Part shown: piece after piece, positions 1 through 7,042 of the stretch
Numbering within the stretch: position 1 is the first letter of the stretch
Layout of the letters: every line of letters begins with the position of its first letter
Assembly: GCA_030691225.1 (NCBI GenBank)
Contig: JAUYES010000655.1
Span: 1-8,119, forward strand
DNA length: 8,119 bases
Origin: Holophaga sp.
GTDB lineage: Bacteria > Acidobacteriota > Holophagae > Holophagales > Holophagaceae
Direction of reading: 5' to 3'
Notes under the pieces: model-generated
What the model saw: the letters and a program-made list of their open reading frames with translations, nothing else
Databases searched by the model: none
Told to the model about the DNA's origin: nothing
Position numbers and translations under genes: made by a program

Positions 1-1
1 C

Positions 2-649
2 AGCCTGGAAGGCCCTGCCCTTGCGCATCTGCTAAATCTTCCAAGGGGTAGTTCTGTCCTGGACCTGCCTTGTGGTTGGGGGCGCCTGCAACCAGCACTG
101 GAGGAGCATGGTCTGCGTGTGATCGGTGGCGATCTCAGTGCCTTGAACCTTGAACGCCACGCGAGAGAATTTCCCGCCCCCTTGGCTCGGTTGGATTTCC
201 GTGCGCTGCCCTTTCGCGATGCCTGCGTAGAGGGCGTGTTCTGCGCCTACACAAGCTGGGGGTATTTCGCCTCGGACGCCGAAAATTTGACCCAATTGCA
301 GGAATTTTCGCGTGTTTTGAAACCAAAGGGCGTACTGTTGCTCGATCTCACCGGCCATGTCTTTTTAAAAAAAGCCTCGGAGCCCATCGAAAACACTTGG
401 TTTCCAACCCGATTTGGCTACCGCGAGCGCGTTCGCTGGAGCCCCGATCAGCGCCGCATCTGGACCGACCGCATTCTGGATGGTGAACGCTTTCGGCACG
501 ACATTTGGGTCCCAACAGGAGATGAAGTGCTGAATTTTCTGGACCAGGCAGGCTTTGAATTGGATCAAGCCTGGGGGGGACTAGACGGTAGACCTTGGTA
601 CCCGGAAGCAGACCGATGGATCTACCGGGCGATCAAAAAGGGGCAATAA
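2..649 (+). CDS. Class I SAM-dependent methyltransferase, 5'-truncated by the window
   Basis: The reading frame is open from the first full codon at position 2 to a TAA at 647-649, giving 215 visible residues. Motif I of Rossmann-fold methyltransferases is at visible residues 19-27 (VLDLPCGWG). It is followed about 20 residues later by the acidic end of strand 2 in VIGGDLS, which would bind the SAM ribose. Later come a CAYTSWGYF segment and the RVLKPKGVLLLDL stretch (motif III, strand 5). This pattern matches the Methyltransf_11/25 type of small soluble methyltransferases. The first in-frame start codon visible is a GTG at 119, but it lies after motif I, so the true start is left of the window. 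The substrate cannot be told: the C-terminal half (Trp-rich, ending in an IYRAIKKGQ tail) carries no motif I recognise. The gene converges on the MFS gene, with 72 bp between the two stops. Confidence 0.88.
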   Translation, partial: SLEGPALAHLLNLPRGSSVLDLPCGWGRLQPALEEHGLRVIGGDLSALNLERHAREFPAPLARLDFRALPFRDACVEGVFCAYTSWGYFASDAENLTQLQEFSRVLKPKGVLLLDLTGHVFLKKASEPIENTWFPTRFGYRERVRWSPDQRRIWTDRILDGERFRHDIWVPTGDEVLNFLDQAGFELDQAWGGLDGRPWYPEADRWIYRAIKKGQ

Positions 650-705
650 GATCATCAGGTTCCTGCAGAAATCGACTGAACACTAATCCTTCCCGTGGTG
701 AATGG

Positions 706-730
706 AATTGGATCCGGGTGATCAATTTTT
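706..730 (+). terminator. Possible rho-independent terminator after the methyltransferase
   Basis: An AATTG-ATC arm (706-714, with G711 bulged) can pair with GATCAATT (720-727) around a 5-nt CGGGT loop. The T-run 726-730 overlaps the 3' arm. The stem is AT-rich and has a bulge, and it overlaps the last codons of the convergent MFS gene, so this is a modest candidate. Its place just after a stop codon between convergent genes is the main support. Confidence 0.33.
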
Positions 731-1903
731 CTCAGGCAATGGAATGCCCCCGGATTGCAGACCCCTTGTTACCACTAGGTAGGCGGCGAAGCCCAGCCCG
801 ATGATCCCGAAGGCCCAGCGCGTGCCAAAGGCATCGATGAGCAGCCCGCCCACCAGCGGCCCCATCACCATGCCGATGGAATAAGCGATGTTCAGGATGG
901 AAAACCCGGAGGCAAAGCTCTGGCTATCCAGGCGCTCGACCTGATCTGCCACCGCAGGGCTGCAGGGACTGACGATAAAGCTCAGATTCAAGCCCAGCGC
1001 AGCCATGGCGAGCCCCGCGGTCCAAACGCTTGGCATCAAGACGGGGAGAGGCAGCAGGAACAAGGCTGTCACGAGGCCAATTCGCAGGACCCTCACTCGG
1101 CCCACCCGATCCGAAATGGCTCCCATCCAAGGGCTGCTGAGGGTGTGCGTTAGGGCGGCCATGCCAAAAAGAAAGCCGATGCTGCGCGGGCCCAGGCCGA
1201 GGCGTTTGGCAAAATCCAACGGTAGGGCCGACTCCATTAACGTCCAGAAACCTGAGCCTAAGGCTAAGGCGCCTGCGAACACGAGCACCACGCGATTGCG
1301 AAGCAAGACTCGCCAGGGAATCGGAGGTTCGCGAAGCGCCTCTGTTTCCTTGAGCAGGAAGGCTCGTCCCAGCGCATCCAGCACCACGAGTGCGATGCCC
1401 AGATGAAAGGGCGCCATGGGACCAAAGTAGTGATCCAGAAAACCAGACAGAGGGGGCCCGACGAGAAGCCCAAGATTGGCCCCAGCGAAAACCGTGCCCA
1501 TGGCGCTGCCTCTAGATTCTTTGGGGAAGTGGTCTGCCACCAAGGCCATGCCGGGCAACCACGTGGCGGCTCCAGCCACACCCTGGAGCACGCGCGCTAC
1601 CAACAGCACCTCATAGCTGCGGCTATAGGCAAAGGCGAGGGTTGCAAAGGCTAACCCTCCCAAACCCCAAAGCATGGGCGCCTTGCGCCCGTAGCGATCC
1701 GTGAGCCGCGCCACTGGAAAGGTCGCCAAGAGCAGCGCCAAAGCGTAGCTCCAGAAGAGCACACCCACCTGTGACTGCGTGAGATCTAGCTCCTTGGCGT
1801 ATCTCGGCAACAAAGGGACTAGCAAACAATAAAGAAGCGTATCCACGAAAAAAGCGAGGGCCGTGACGGCCAATGCAAAGTGTCTTGGTTGAAGTCGTCC
1901 CAT
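722..1903 (-). CDS. MFS transporter, DHA1/VMAT-like drug:H+ antiporter type
   Basis: This is a 393-residue inner-membrane protein with a hydrophobicity pattern fitting 12 helices (roughly 9-30, 46-66, 78-95, 98-120, 136-156, 163-183, 207-224, 240-262, 274-292, 296-318, 334-356, 364-382). Helix 1 has FFVDTLLYCLLVPLLP, the acidic residue plus Pro pattern of the VMAT-like DHA1 group. MFS motif A is present between helices 2 and 3 (LTDRYGRKAP, residues 68-76). A weaker copy lies between helices 8 and 9 (ISDRVGRVRV). Helix 5 carries an antiporter-type motif C (GANLGLLVGPPLSG, 141-154). These features support proton-coupled export of a small molecule, but the substrate is unknown. No clear Shine-Dalgarno sequence precedes the ATG at 1903. 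A TAATCT hexamer six bases upstream could be a -10 giving a nearly leaderless message, which is speculative. The gene is divergent from the small gene at 1994 and convergent with the methyltransferase. Confidence 0.9.
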   Translation of the reverse strand: MGRLQPRHFALAVTALAFFVDTLLYCLLVPLLPRYAKELDLTQSQVGVLFWSYALALLLATFPVARLTDRYGRKAPMLWGLGGLAFATLAFAYSRSYEVLLVARVLQGVAGAATWLPGMALVADHFPKESRGSAMGTVFAGANLGLLVGPPLSGFLDHYFGPMAPFHLGIALVVLDALGRAFLLKETEALREPPIPWRVLLRNRVVLVFAGALALGSGFWTLMESALPLDFAKRLGLGPRSIGFLFGMAALTHTLSSPWMGAISDRVGRVRVLRIGLVTALFLLPLPVLMPSVWTAGLAMAALGLNLSFIVSPCSPAVADQVERLDSQSFASGFSILNIAYSIGMVMGPLVGGLLIDAFGTRWAFGIIGLGFAAYLVVTRGLQSGGIPLPEKN

Positions 1904-1993
1904 AAATTCAGATTACGAGGAACCAAGTTAAACCCGACATCACTACCTTCGTAGCCCAGCTAGTTCATCCACTTTGGAGGCATCGAGGACGTC
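1904..1993. promoter_or_regulatory. Divergent intergenic region between the MFS gene and the small RHH-like gene
   Basis: This 90-bp gap must hold the promoters of both divergent genes. A short inverted repeat, CTAC-CTTC-GTAG, lies at 1943-1954. On the right side GGAGG (1976-1980) and GAGGA (1985-1989, 4 nt before the ATG at 1994) can serve as ribosome binding sites for the small gene. On the left side no Shine-Dalgarno sequence is visible for the MFS gene. No convincing -35/-10 pair was found on either strand. Confidence 0.4.
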
Positions 1994-2296
1994 ATGGGAA
2001 CCTTGGATCTAGGCTTGGATCTGCACACCCAGGATCGCCTGGATGCACTGCTCCTGCTGCTCCGCGAAGCCGATCCAACTTTTCCCTGGGACCGCCAGGA
2101 AGTTCTGCGGCGAGTCTTGGATCAGGGATTGCGGATGATGCTGGCCGAAATGCTGATGAACGGCCGCCGCCGCAGCAATGCGCGGGAAGGTTCAGCCAAG
2201 AATCGGGTGATGAAGCGCGATACCACTCAGGATTCGCCCCTGCTGATACGGGGGCTCATCCACACAGATTCGAAGCAGGGCCTCGGCGACTTTTGA
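1994..2296 (+). CDS. Small hypothetical protein with ribbon-helix-helix-like layout
   Basis: A 100-residue open frame begins at an ATG preceded by GAGGA 4 nt upstream. Residues 1-60 look like real protein: a short strand-like LDLGLDL, a Leu-rich amphipathic helix (about 11-25), an Asp-Pro turn, then WDRQEVLRRVLDQGLRMMLAEML. This strand-helix-helix order, with an Arg-rich second helix start, resembles CopG/RHH DNA-binding proteins. The match is a structural impression, not a recognised family. The last 35 residues or so are encoded antisense to the 3' end of the SDR gene (105-bp overlap) and read as low-complexity, basic and probably disordered sequence. If real, the protein could regulate the divergent MFS gene, which is a guess from position. 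Codon choice up to about 2200 resembles that of neighbouring genes. Confidence 0.55.
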   Translation: MGTLDLGLDLHTQDRLDALLLLLREADPTFPWDRQEVLRRVLDQGLRMMLAEMLMNGRRRSNAREGSAKNRVMKRDTTQDSPLLIRGLIHTDSKQGLGDF

Positions 2297-2902
2297 GGCT
2301 TCGATGGGCGCGTATTTCCATACGCGGGGTGAGTTTGGTACGAAGGTGCGCGCCAACGCCAAATAGGGCTTAGCCAGCAAGATCGCCCCAAGGCGTTCTC
2401 CTAAGCGGAATTCGTCCCGATCCCCTAGCAGCAGCGACGGCCGCACAATCAAATAGGGCAAGCCAGAATCCAGCAGCGCCTTTTCCACCTCCGCTTTGGT
2501 CTGAAGGTAGAACCCCTTGGGTTGGGCGGCTCCAATAGAACTGACCAGCCCGAAAATTGGCTTGGATTCCATGGCCGCGGCCCGATTCATCAGGGCGATG
2601 GGATAGTCCAGATCCACCTTCCGAAAGGCACCCTGACTACCGGCTTTCTTAAGGGTGGTGCCTAACGCGCAAAGCAAAACATCGCACCGAATGTCATGGC
2701 CCAATTTGGCATAGGAGGCTGGATCCTCGAAATCGAATATCACCTCGCGCACACGATCCGAAAGGTTGCTGAGGATCCCTGTTTTTCGAACCAGGGCCGT
2801 GAAGGCAACCCCGGGGCGCTCGTGCAATTGGCGTGTCAGTTCTTGTCCGATCAAGCCTGTGGCACCTGCAATGACCACGTGTTTCGCAATGGGTTGATCC
2901 AT
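2192..2902 (-). CDS. Atypical SDR-family NAD(P)-binding protein, TIP30/HTATIP2-like
   Basis: The protein has 236 residues. A Rossmann dinucleotide-binding motif GATGLIG is at 13-19, with VRK at the end of strand 2 (38-40), which suits NADP(H). The segment CALGTTLKKAG (78-88) followed by FRKVDLDYP matches the oxidoreductase group that contains human TIP30/HTATIP2 and many bacterial NAD(P)H-binding proteins. An SSIG (121-124) and a YLQTK (Y132, K136) supply the SDR Ser/Tyr/Lys positions, and IVRPSLLLG (152-160) is the usual motif after the active site. The protein should be soluble, with unknown substrate; some relatives may be non-catalytic regulators. Its ATG lies 2 nt after the ftsW stop, with AAGGAAG inside the ftsW end as a possible ribosome site, so translation is probably coupled to ftsW. 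The 3' end overlaps a convergent small gene. Confidence 0.88.
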   Translation of the reverse strand: MDQPIAKHVVIAGATGLIGQELTRQLHERPGVAFTALVRKTGILSNLSDRVREVIFDFEDPASYAKLGHDIRCDVLLCALGTTLKKAGSQGAFRKVDLDYPIALMNRAAAMESKPIFGLVSSIGAAQPKGFYLQTKAEVEKALLDSGLPYLIVRPSLLLGDRDEFRLGERLGAILLAKPYLALARTFVPNSPRVWKYAPIEASKVAEALLRICVDEPPYQQGRILSGIALHHPILG

Positions 2903-2904
2903 GG

Positions 2905-4005
2905 TTATTCGCTCGCTTCCTTACTGATAGCCAGTAGCAATCCAAGAATGGCCAGAGACGCCATGAGGCTAGTACCCCCATAGCTAATGAAGGGCAACGG
3001 AATGCCCTTGTTGGGCGCGATGCTCAACACCACGCTCATATTCATGAAAGCCTGCATGACAAGCATTAGCGTAAATCCGATGGCACACAGGCGCAGAAAG
3101 CTATCCCGCACACGACGGGCAATTCGGTAACCCCGCCAGAGAATGGCCGAAAACAGTAGGAGCACGACGACTGTGCCGATCAATCCAGCTTCTTCGGCGA
3201 TCACCGCAAAAATAAAATCGTTGTGAGCTTCTGGCAAATAGAACAGCTTCTGCATACTGTTGCCCACACCGACTCCGAATAGGCCCCCATTGCCCACAGC
3301 GATAAGGCTCTGGAGTGCCTGGTGCCCCTTCCCTAGCGGATCGGCTTCGGGATTTCGGAAGCTCATGACCCGAGCCATTCGGTAAGGACTCGCAGCAATG
3401 GCCACGGAAACCCCGAGGAGAATAACTCCTCCAAAACCAGCCAAGAGCGTTTTATGCAATCCACCGAGTAGAACCAGCACAAAGACCACGAGAATCACTA
3501 AGGCCGTGGTCCCAAAATCTGGTTCAAAGAGGATCAACCCAAGGGGCAATCCCATAATCAGGATCAACATTACCAATTTGGGCAGAGAATCCTGGATCCG
3601 GCCCCAAACATCCTGATAGCGCACCATCCACCAGGCGGTGATCAGCACTGCCAGGGGCTTGAAAAATTCCGATGGTTGGAACCGTTGCCCTAAAACGCGG
3701 ATCCAGCGATGCGCACCCTTCACATCGGGGAAAAAGAACACTGCCACCAACAGGAGTACGAAGATGACGTATGTTATCTGCAAGGGTCGTGGCTTTTCTC
3801 GCAGCATGCCCAGGTCCACTTGGCTCAGCGCCAACATCATGGCAATACCAATGGCTCCCGCCACCATCTGTTGCACCAGGAAGGTTGTAGCAACGCTGCT
3901 TTTCAGGCCCGAAGCCGAATAGACCCATACCATCCCGATGGCCACAAGAAGTAGCGCGCACAAGAGCAGCCAACGATCAACGGGCCTTCGAACATCAGGA
4001 ATCAT
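2905..4005 (-). CDS. ftsW: FtsW, septal peptidoglycan glycosyltransferase (SEDS family)
   Basis: A polytopic inner-membrane protein of 366 residues in the SEDS family, which polymerises lipid II into glycan strands at the division septum with a partner class B PBP. Visible signatures are YSASG (29-33), GAHRWIRVLGQRFQPSEFFK (97-116), FEPDFGTT (160-167), LQSLIAVGNGGLFGVGVG (231-248), LPEAHNDFIFAVIAEE (257-272) and the C-terminal KGIPLPFISYGGTSL (333-347). The QSLIA and LPEAH blocks and the FISYGG end favour FtsW over RodA. D263 in the PEAHNDF block is the likely essential acidic residue; the usual Thr before it is Asn here. The open frame extends 56 residues further upstream, but that extension is hydrophilic, overlaps the HDOD gene and is not SEDS-like, so the ATG at 4005 (CAGGG just upstream) is chosen. 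No mur or dcw gene is adjacent. The gene sits in an operon between the HDOD and SDR genes. Confidence 0.93.
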   Translation of the reverse strand: MIPDVRRPVDRWLLLCALLLVAIGMVWVYSASGLKSSVATTFLVQQMVAGAIGIAMMLALSQVDLGMLREKPRPLQITYVIFVLLLVAVFFFPDVKGAHRWIRVLGQRFQPSEFFKPLAVLITAWWMVRYQDVWGRIQDSLPKLVMLILIMGLPLGLILFEPDFGTTALVILVVFVLVLLGGLHKTLLAGFGGVILLGVSVAIAASPYRMARVMSFRNPEADPLGKGHQALQSLIAVGNGGLFGVGVGNSMQKLFYLPEAHNDFIFAVIAEEAGLIGTVVVLLLFSAILWRGYRIARRVRDSFLRLCAIGFTLMLVMQAFMNMSVVLSIAPNKGIPLPFISYGGTSLMASLAILGLLLAISKEASE

Positions 4006-4039
4006 GGTGCCCTGATTGTATGAGGAATCGATCCACCTG

Positions 4040-5236
4040 CTACCACCCAGACCGAGAGAGCACTTGCCGCCAGCCTGCGATCCGTTCACGTAATCCCAAC
4101 CCATCGATGGCAATGCCATCCAATGACGAATTCTCAAACAGGATGTGATGCCCTGGCGTCCCGCAGAGAACATCGGCCAAATGCACCGCCAGCAAAGGAT
4201 TAAGACTTGAGGACTGAATACTGTTAGGGGCGTGGTGCAGACTCACGGATTCGAGCACTGCGGGCTGGATTCCCCACATGCCAAGCAGGAAGGCTCCAAC
4301 CTCAGGATGGGCCAACCCAAATTCTTTCTTCTCAGCCGAGAGAATTGTCACTTTCTGGGTTTGAACTCTCTCCACTACGCGGTCGTAGCGTTCGGGAAAG
4401 CCTTTGGCCAATACTAGGATGCCCACGTCATGGAGCATCCCTCCAAGAAAAGCCTCAGCGCAGAGAGGTCGGGACAAGCCCTCCATGGCCGCCAGGGCCC
4501 GGGCTCCCTTCGCCACACTCAAGCTGTGCCTCCATACGTCCACAAGCGAAAGTCGCTGAGTGCCCAGCAGGCCAACCTGATCGAACACTCCGTGGACCAG
4601 CACCAGGGCTTTGATGGTGTCCGTTCCTAGAAAGGCCACGGCATCCTGAATATCAGGCACCGATCGTCGCAAGCCAAAAAAGGCGCTATTGACCAATTGC
4701 AGGATTTTGACGGTCATACCCACATCTTGCCGGACGATTTCCCCCACCTGTCGCACCGTGGTTTCTTCGTTTTCCAACGCCCGGCAGAGTTCCCGATAGA
4801 GACCGGGAACAGAAGGTAGGTTCTCAATTTGTCCCAAGTATCGGGTCACAGCCGGATCCACGCCCGCGCGGGCAAGATGCCCTGCGTTGGCCACCATGGC
4901 CAGGAGTTGGTCCAGATCAAAGGGGAAAGAAAGAGCCTGGTGAATGGTGGTGATATTTTGCGCTACTTGGTCTCGGTCGGCGGGCACGGACAGGGCAATT
5001 CGAAGTGCCGTGGGCTGTAATTCCTGGGCCTCGTGAAGCACTTGCCCACCGCTGATGCCAGCCATGGCCAGCGCAGTCACCATTACCTCAACGGGCTGGC
5101 TTCGGAGCCAGGCCAAGGCTTCTTGACCACTCGGAGCAAAATGCATCAACCACTCACGCTCCATGGGTTTGACCAGGGATTCAAGAGTGCTCAAGACCTG
5201 AGCGTCATCGCTCACGAAGAGGACATGTCGTTTCAT
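4040..5236 (-). CDS. Signalling protein with degenerate receiver domain and HDOD domain
   Basis: A soluble 398-residue protein. Residues 1-118 follow the CheY-like receiver fold: the acidic pair D10/D11 is present, but the phosphoacceptor position 44 residues after D11 is Ala55 (VMVTALAMAG, where VxxxDxxMPG is expected). The conserved Lys before Pro near the C-end is Phe104 (SFPFD). Residues 133-340 form an HDOD domain, from LGQIENLPSVPGLY through VRQDVGMTVKILQLVNSAFFG, AFLGTDTIKAL, GMLHDVGILVL and VSLHHAP. The HD ligand set appears intact (H237, H269, D270, D355). HDOD domains occur in signal transduction outputs and are usually not proven enzymes. A Shine-Dalgarno AGGAAG (5239-5244) precedes the ATG. 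The stop is 34 nt before ftsW, suggesting co-transcription. A role in tuning division is an inference from that neighbourhood only. Confidence 0.9.
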   Translation of the reverse strand: MKRHVLFVSDDAQVLSTLESLVKPMEREWLMHFAPSGQEALAWLRSQPVEVMVTALAMAGISGGQVLHEAQELQPTALRIALSVPADRDQVAQNITTIHQALSFPFDLDQLLAMVANAGHLARAGVDPAVTRYLGQIENLPSVPGLYRELCRALENEETTVRQVGEIVRQDVGMTVKILQLVNSAFFGLRRSVPDIQDAVAFLGTDTIKALVLVHGVFDQVGLLGTQRLSLVDVWRHSLSVAKGARALAAMEGLSRPLCAEAFLGGMLHDVGILVLAKGFPERYDRVVERVQTQKVTILSAEKKEFGLAHPEVGAFLLGMWGIQPAVLESVSLHHAPNSIQSSSLNPLLAVHLADVLCGTPGHHILFENSSLDGIAIDGLGLRERIAGWRQVLSRSGW

Positions 5237-5280
5237 GACTTCCTAAATTTGGGGCAAAACTCGTCCAGATGCATTCAGCC

Positions 5281-5305
5281 AAAAAAAAAACCCAGAAAAT
5301 CCTGG
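5281..5305 (-). terminator. Candidate rho-independent terminator downstream of the mutase gene
   Basis: Read on the minus strand, CCAG (5305-5302) and CTGG (5295-5292) can form a 4-bp stem, plus one G-U pair, closing a short loop. One G is then followed by ten consecutive T (5290-5281). It lies 27 nt after the mutase stop codon and before the HDOD start at 5236. The long T-run is strong but the stem is short, so termination may be partial and some read-through into the HDOD-ftsW operon is possible. Confidence 0.5.
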
Positions 5306-5331
5306 CCATGAGTTATGCGTTCGAGGTTGGC

Positions 5332-6987
5332 TTAGAGGACCAGCCGTTCCTGATATTCCCCGTAGACTTCGCGCAAGGTATCGGAAACTTCACCCACGGT
5401 GGCCTCGGCCTTTACGGCGTCCAGAATGTAGGGCATCAAATTATCCGTTGCGGTGGCCTTGGCCTTTAGGGTTTCGAGTTTGGTGCGCACGGCGTCGTTA
5501 TCGCGCAGGCTGCGATATTCGGCCACCTGCTTGCGGCGCATGGCGCCCAGCGCCTCGTCCACACGCAAGAGATCAGGCTTGGGCTCATTCTTGATGGCAA
5601 ATTTGTTGACGCCCACCACGATCTGTTCGTCCCTCTCCACGGCCTTCTGAAAGGCGTATGCGGCGTTCTGGATTTCACGCTGGGGAATGCCCTTCTCAAT
5701 GGCCGCGACCATGCCACCGGCTTCATCGACCTTGGCGATTAGGGCTTCGGCCATGGCTTGGAGCTCATCGGTCAGGCTCTCGATGAAGTAGGAACCACCG
5801 AAGGGATCCACCACATCGGCGATGCGATGCTCGTAGGCCAGAATCTGCTGGGTGCGCAGGGCAATGCGGGCGGAAATTTCGGTGGGCAAGGCCAGCGCCT
5901 CATCCCGGCTATTGGTGTGCAGCGACTGGGTGCCACCGATGACGGCGGCCATGGCCTGCACCGTGGTGCGCACGATGTTGTTATCGGGCTGCTGAGCCGT
6001 GAGCGTTGAACCAGCGGTCTGGGTATGGAAGCGCAGCATCTGGCTCTTGGGGTCGTTGCAGCCGAAACGCTCCTTGATAATCTTGGCCCACATGCGCCGG
6101 GCAGCGCGGTACTTGGCGATTTCTTCGAAGAATTGGTTGTGGGCGTTGAAGAAGAAACTAAGGCGAGGGGCGAACGCTTCGAGCTTCAAGCCAGCCTTGA
6201 GACCGGCTTCGATGTAGGCGATGCCATCGGCCAGGGTGAAGGCAATTTCCTGGGCAGCGGTGCAGCCCGCTTCGCGGATGTGATAGCCCGAAATGGAAAT
6301 GGTGTTCCAGTTGGGCACCTGCTCCGAACAGAAGGAGAAAATGTCGGTGATCAGGCGCATGGAGGGCCGGGGCGGGTAGATGTAAGTGCCGCGGGCCATG
6401 TATTCCTTCAGGATGTCGTTCTGAATGGTGCCGCTCACCTGATCGAAGCGCACACCCTGCTCTTCGGCCACGGCCAAGTAGAGGCTCAGCATCACGGCCG
6501 CGGGGGCGTTGATGGTCATGGAGGTCGACACCTTATCCAAGGGGATGTCCTTGAACAGCGTGCGCATATCGCGGATGGAGCAGCAGGACACGCCCACCTT
6601 GCCCACTTCGCCCAGGCTCATGGGATGGTCAGGATCCATGCCGATCTGCGTGGGCAGATCGAAGGCTACGGATAGGCCCGTCTGGCCCTGATCCAGCAGG
6701 TAGCGGTAGCGGGTGTTGGATTCCTCGGCCGTGCCGAAACCAGCGTACTGGCGCATCGTCCAGAGGCGACCTCGGAAGCCCGTGGGCTGGACGTGGCGCG
6801 TGAAGGGATAGCTGCCGGGCTTGCCTAGATCCTTGATCGGATTGAAGGTTTCGGTATCGGCTGGGGTGTAGCTATTTTTGAGCGTAATGCCCGAGGTGGT
6901 CTCGAACTTGGGAGAGCGCAACTTCGCTGGATCTTCCTTGGTAGCCAATTGCTCGCGGACCTGGTTCAGGAAATCGGGCTGAAACAT
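5332..6987 (-). CDS. Methylmalonyl-CoA mutase large subunit (catalytic domain only)
   Basis: A 551-residue cytoplasmic protein holding the substrate-binding TIM-barrel half of coenzyme-B12 acyl-CoA mutases, which interconvert (R)-methylmalonyl-CoA and succinyl-CoA in propionate metabolism. Blocks visible are [18 protein letters not shown] (74-91), [57 protein letters not shown] and [12 protein letters not shown]. Tyr81, Gln189, Arg199 and His236 align with Y89, Q197, R207 and H244 of the Propionibacterium enzyme at a constant offset of 8. The Tyr/Arg pair is the methylmalonyl-specific one; isobutyryl- and hydroxyisobutyryl-CoA mutases have other residues there. The C-terminal B12 domain (DxHxxG) is absent, so a separate small subunit is needed; none is in the window. 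An ATG at 7008 would add 7 residues, but GGGAGG at 6992-6997 sits 4 nt before the ATG at 6987, which I prefer. Such genes are often called mcmA, mcmA1 or mutB. Confidence 0.93.
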   Translation of the reverse strand: MFQPDFLNQVREQLATKEDPAKLRSPKFETTSGITLKNSYTPADTETFNPIKDLGKPGSYPFTRHVQPTGFRGRLWTMRQYAGFGTAEESNTRYRYLLDQGQTGLSVAFDLPTQIGMDPDHPMSLGEVGKVGVSCCSIRDMRTLFKDIPLDKVSTSMTINAPAAVMLSLYLAVAEEQGVRFDQVSGTIQNDILKEYMARGTYIYPPRPSMRLITDIFSFCSEQVPNWNTISISGYHIREAGCTAAQEIAFTLADGIAYIEAGLKAGLKLEAFAPRLSFFFNAHNQFFEEIAKYRAARRMWAKIIKERFGCNDPKSQMLRFHTQTAGSTLTAQQPDNNIVRTTVQAMAAVIGGTQSLHTNSRDEALALPTEISARIALRTQQILAYEHRIADVVDPFGGSYFIESLTDELQAMAEALIAKVDEAGGMVAAIEKGIPQREIQNAAYAFQKAVERDEQIVVGVNKFAIKNEPKPDLLRVDEALGAMRRKQVAEYRSLRDNDAVRTKLETLKAKATATDNLMPYILDAVKAEATVGEVSDTLREVYGEYQERLVL

Positions 6988-6991
6988 GAAG

Positions 6992-6997
6992 CCTCCC
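6992..6997 (-). promoter_or_regulatory. Shine-Dalgarno site that sets the mutase start
   Basis: On the minus strand GGGAGG ends 4 nt before the ATG at 6987. The two in-frame ATGs further upstream (6999 and 7008) have no comparable site before them, and the GGGAGG would lie inside the coding region if either were used. This supports the 6987 start. Confidence 0.6.
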
Positions 6998-7011
6998 ATG
7001 GATTGCATTAG

Positions 7012-7042
7012 GTTATCAGGCCTGAAGAGCCAACTTTGTCAC
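7012..7042 (-). promoter_or_regulatory. Possible sigma-70-like promoter for the mutase gene
   Basis: On the minus strand GTGACA (7042-7037; five of six bases of the TTGACA consensus) is followed 19 nt later by GATAAC (7017-7012; four of six of TATAAT). The long spacer makes this a weak call. Transcription would begin near 7005, inside or past the ATG at 7008, which fits translation starting at 6987. The -35 overlaps one arm of the inverted repeat at 7038-7054. Confidence 0.3.
7016..7025. repeat. Perfect 10-bp palindrome TCAGGCCTGA
   Basis: The ten bases read the same on both strands. The site lies just upstream of the mutase gene, touching the proposed -10 element. Adjacent AGGTTAT (7010-7016) recurs at 7090-7096 in the large inverted repeat. 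It may be an operator, but chance is possible at this length. Confidence 0.4.

Noticed and set aside
32..358. Minus-strand open frame opposite the methyltransferase
   Set aside because: It is a shadow of the methyltransferase frame, which carries motif I and motif III. The antisense product has no recognisable features.
1005..1406. Arg/Pro-rich + strand open frame opposite the MFS gene
   Set aside because: It lies within the transporter coding region, and its basic low-complexity composition is typical of an antisense frame.
4006..4173. 56-residue N-terminal extension of FtsW
   Set aside because: It overlaps the end of the HDOD gene, is hydrophilic and unlike SEDS proteins. The ATG at 4005 leads directly into the first membrane helix.
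6025..6675. Long + strand open frame (216 codons, rich in Gly and His) opposite the mutase gene
   Set aside because: It lies wholly antisense to clearly conserved mutase sequence. Its odd Gly/His-rich composition is what the reverse complement of GC-biased codons gives.
6988..7008. Mutase start at the ATG at 7008, adding seven residues
   Set aside because: No ribosome site precedes it, while GGGAGG sits 4 nt before the ATG at 6987. The candidate promoter would also place the transcript start at about this ATG.
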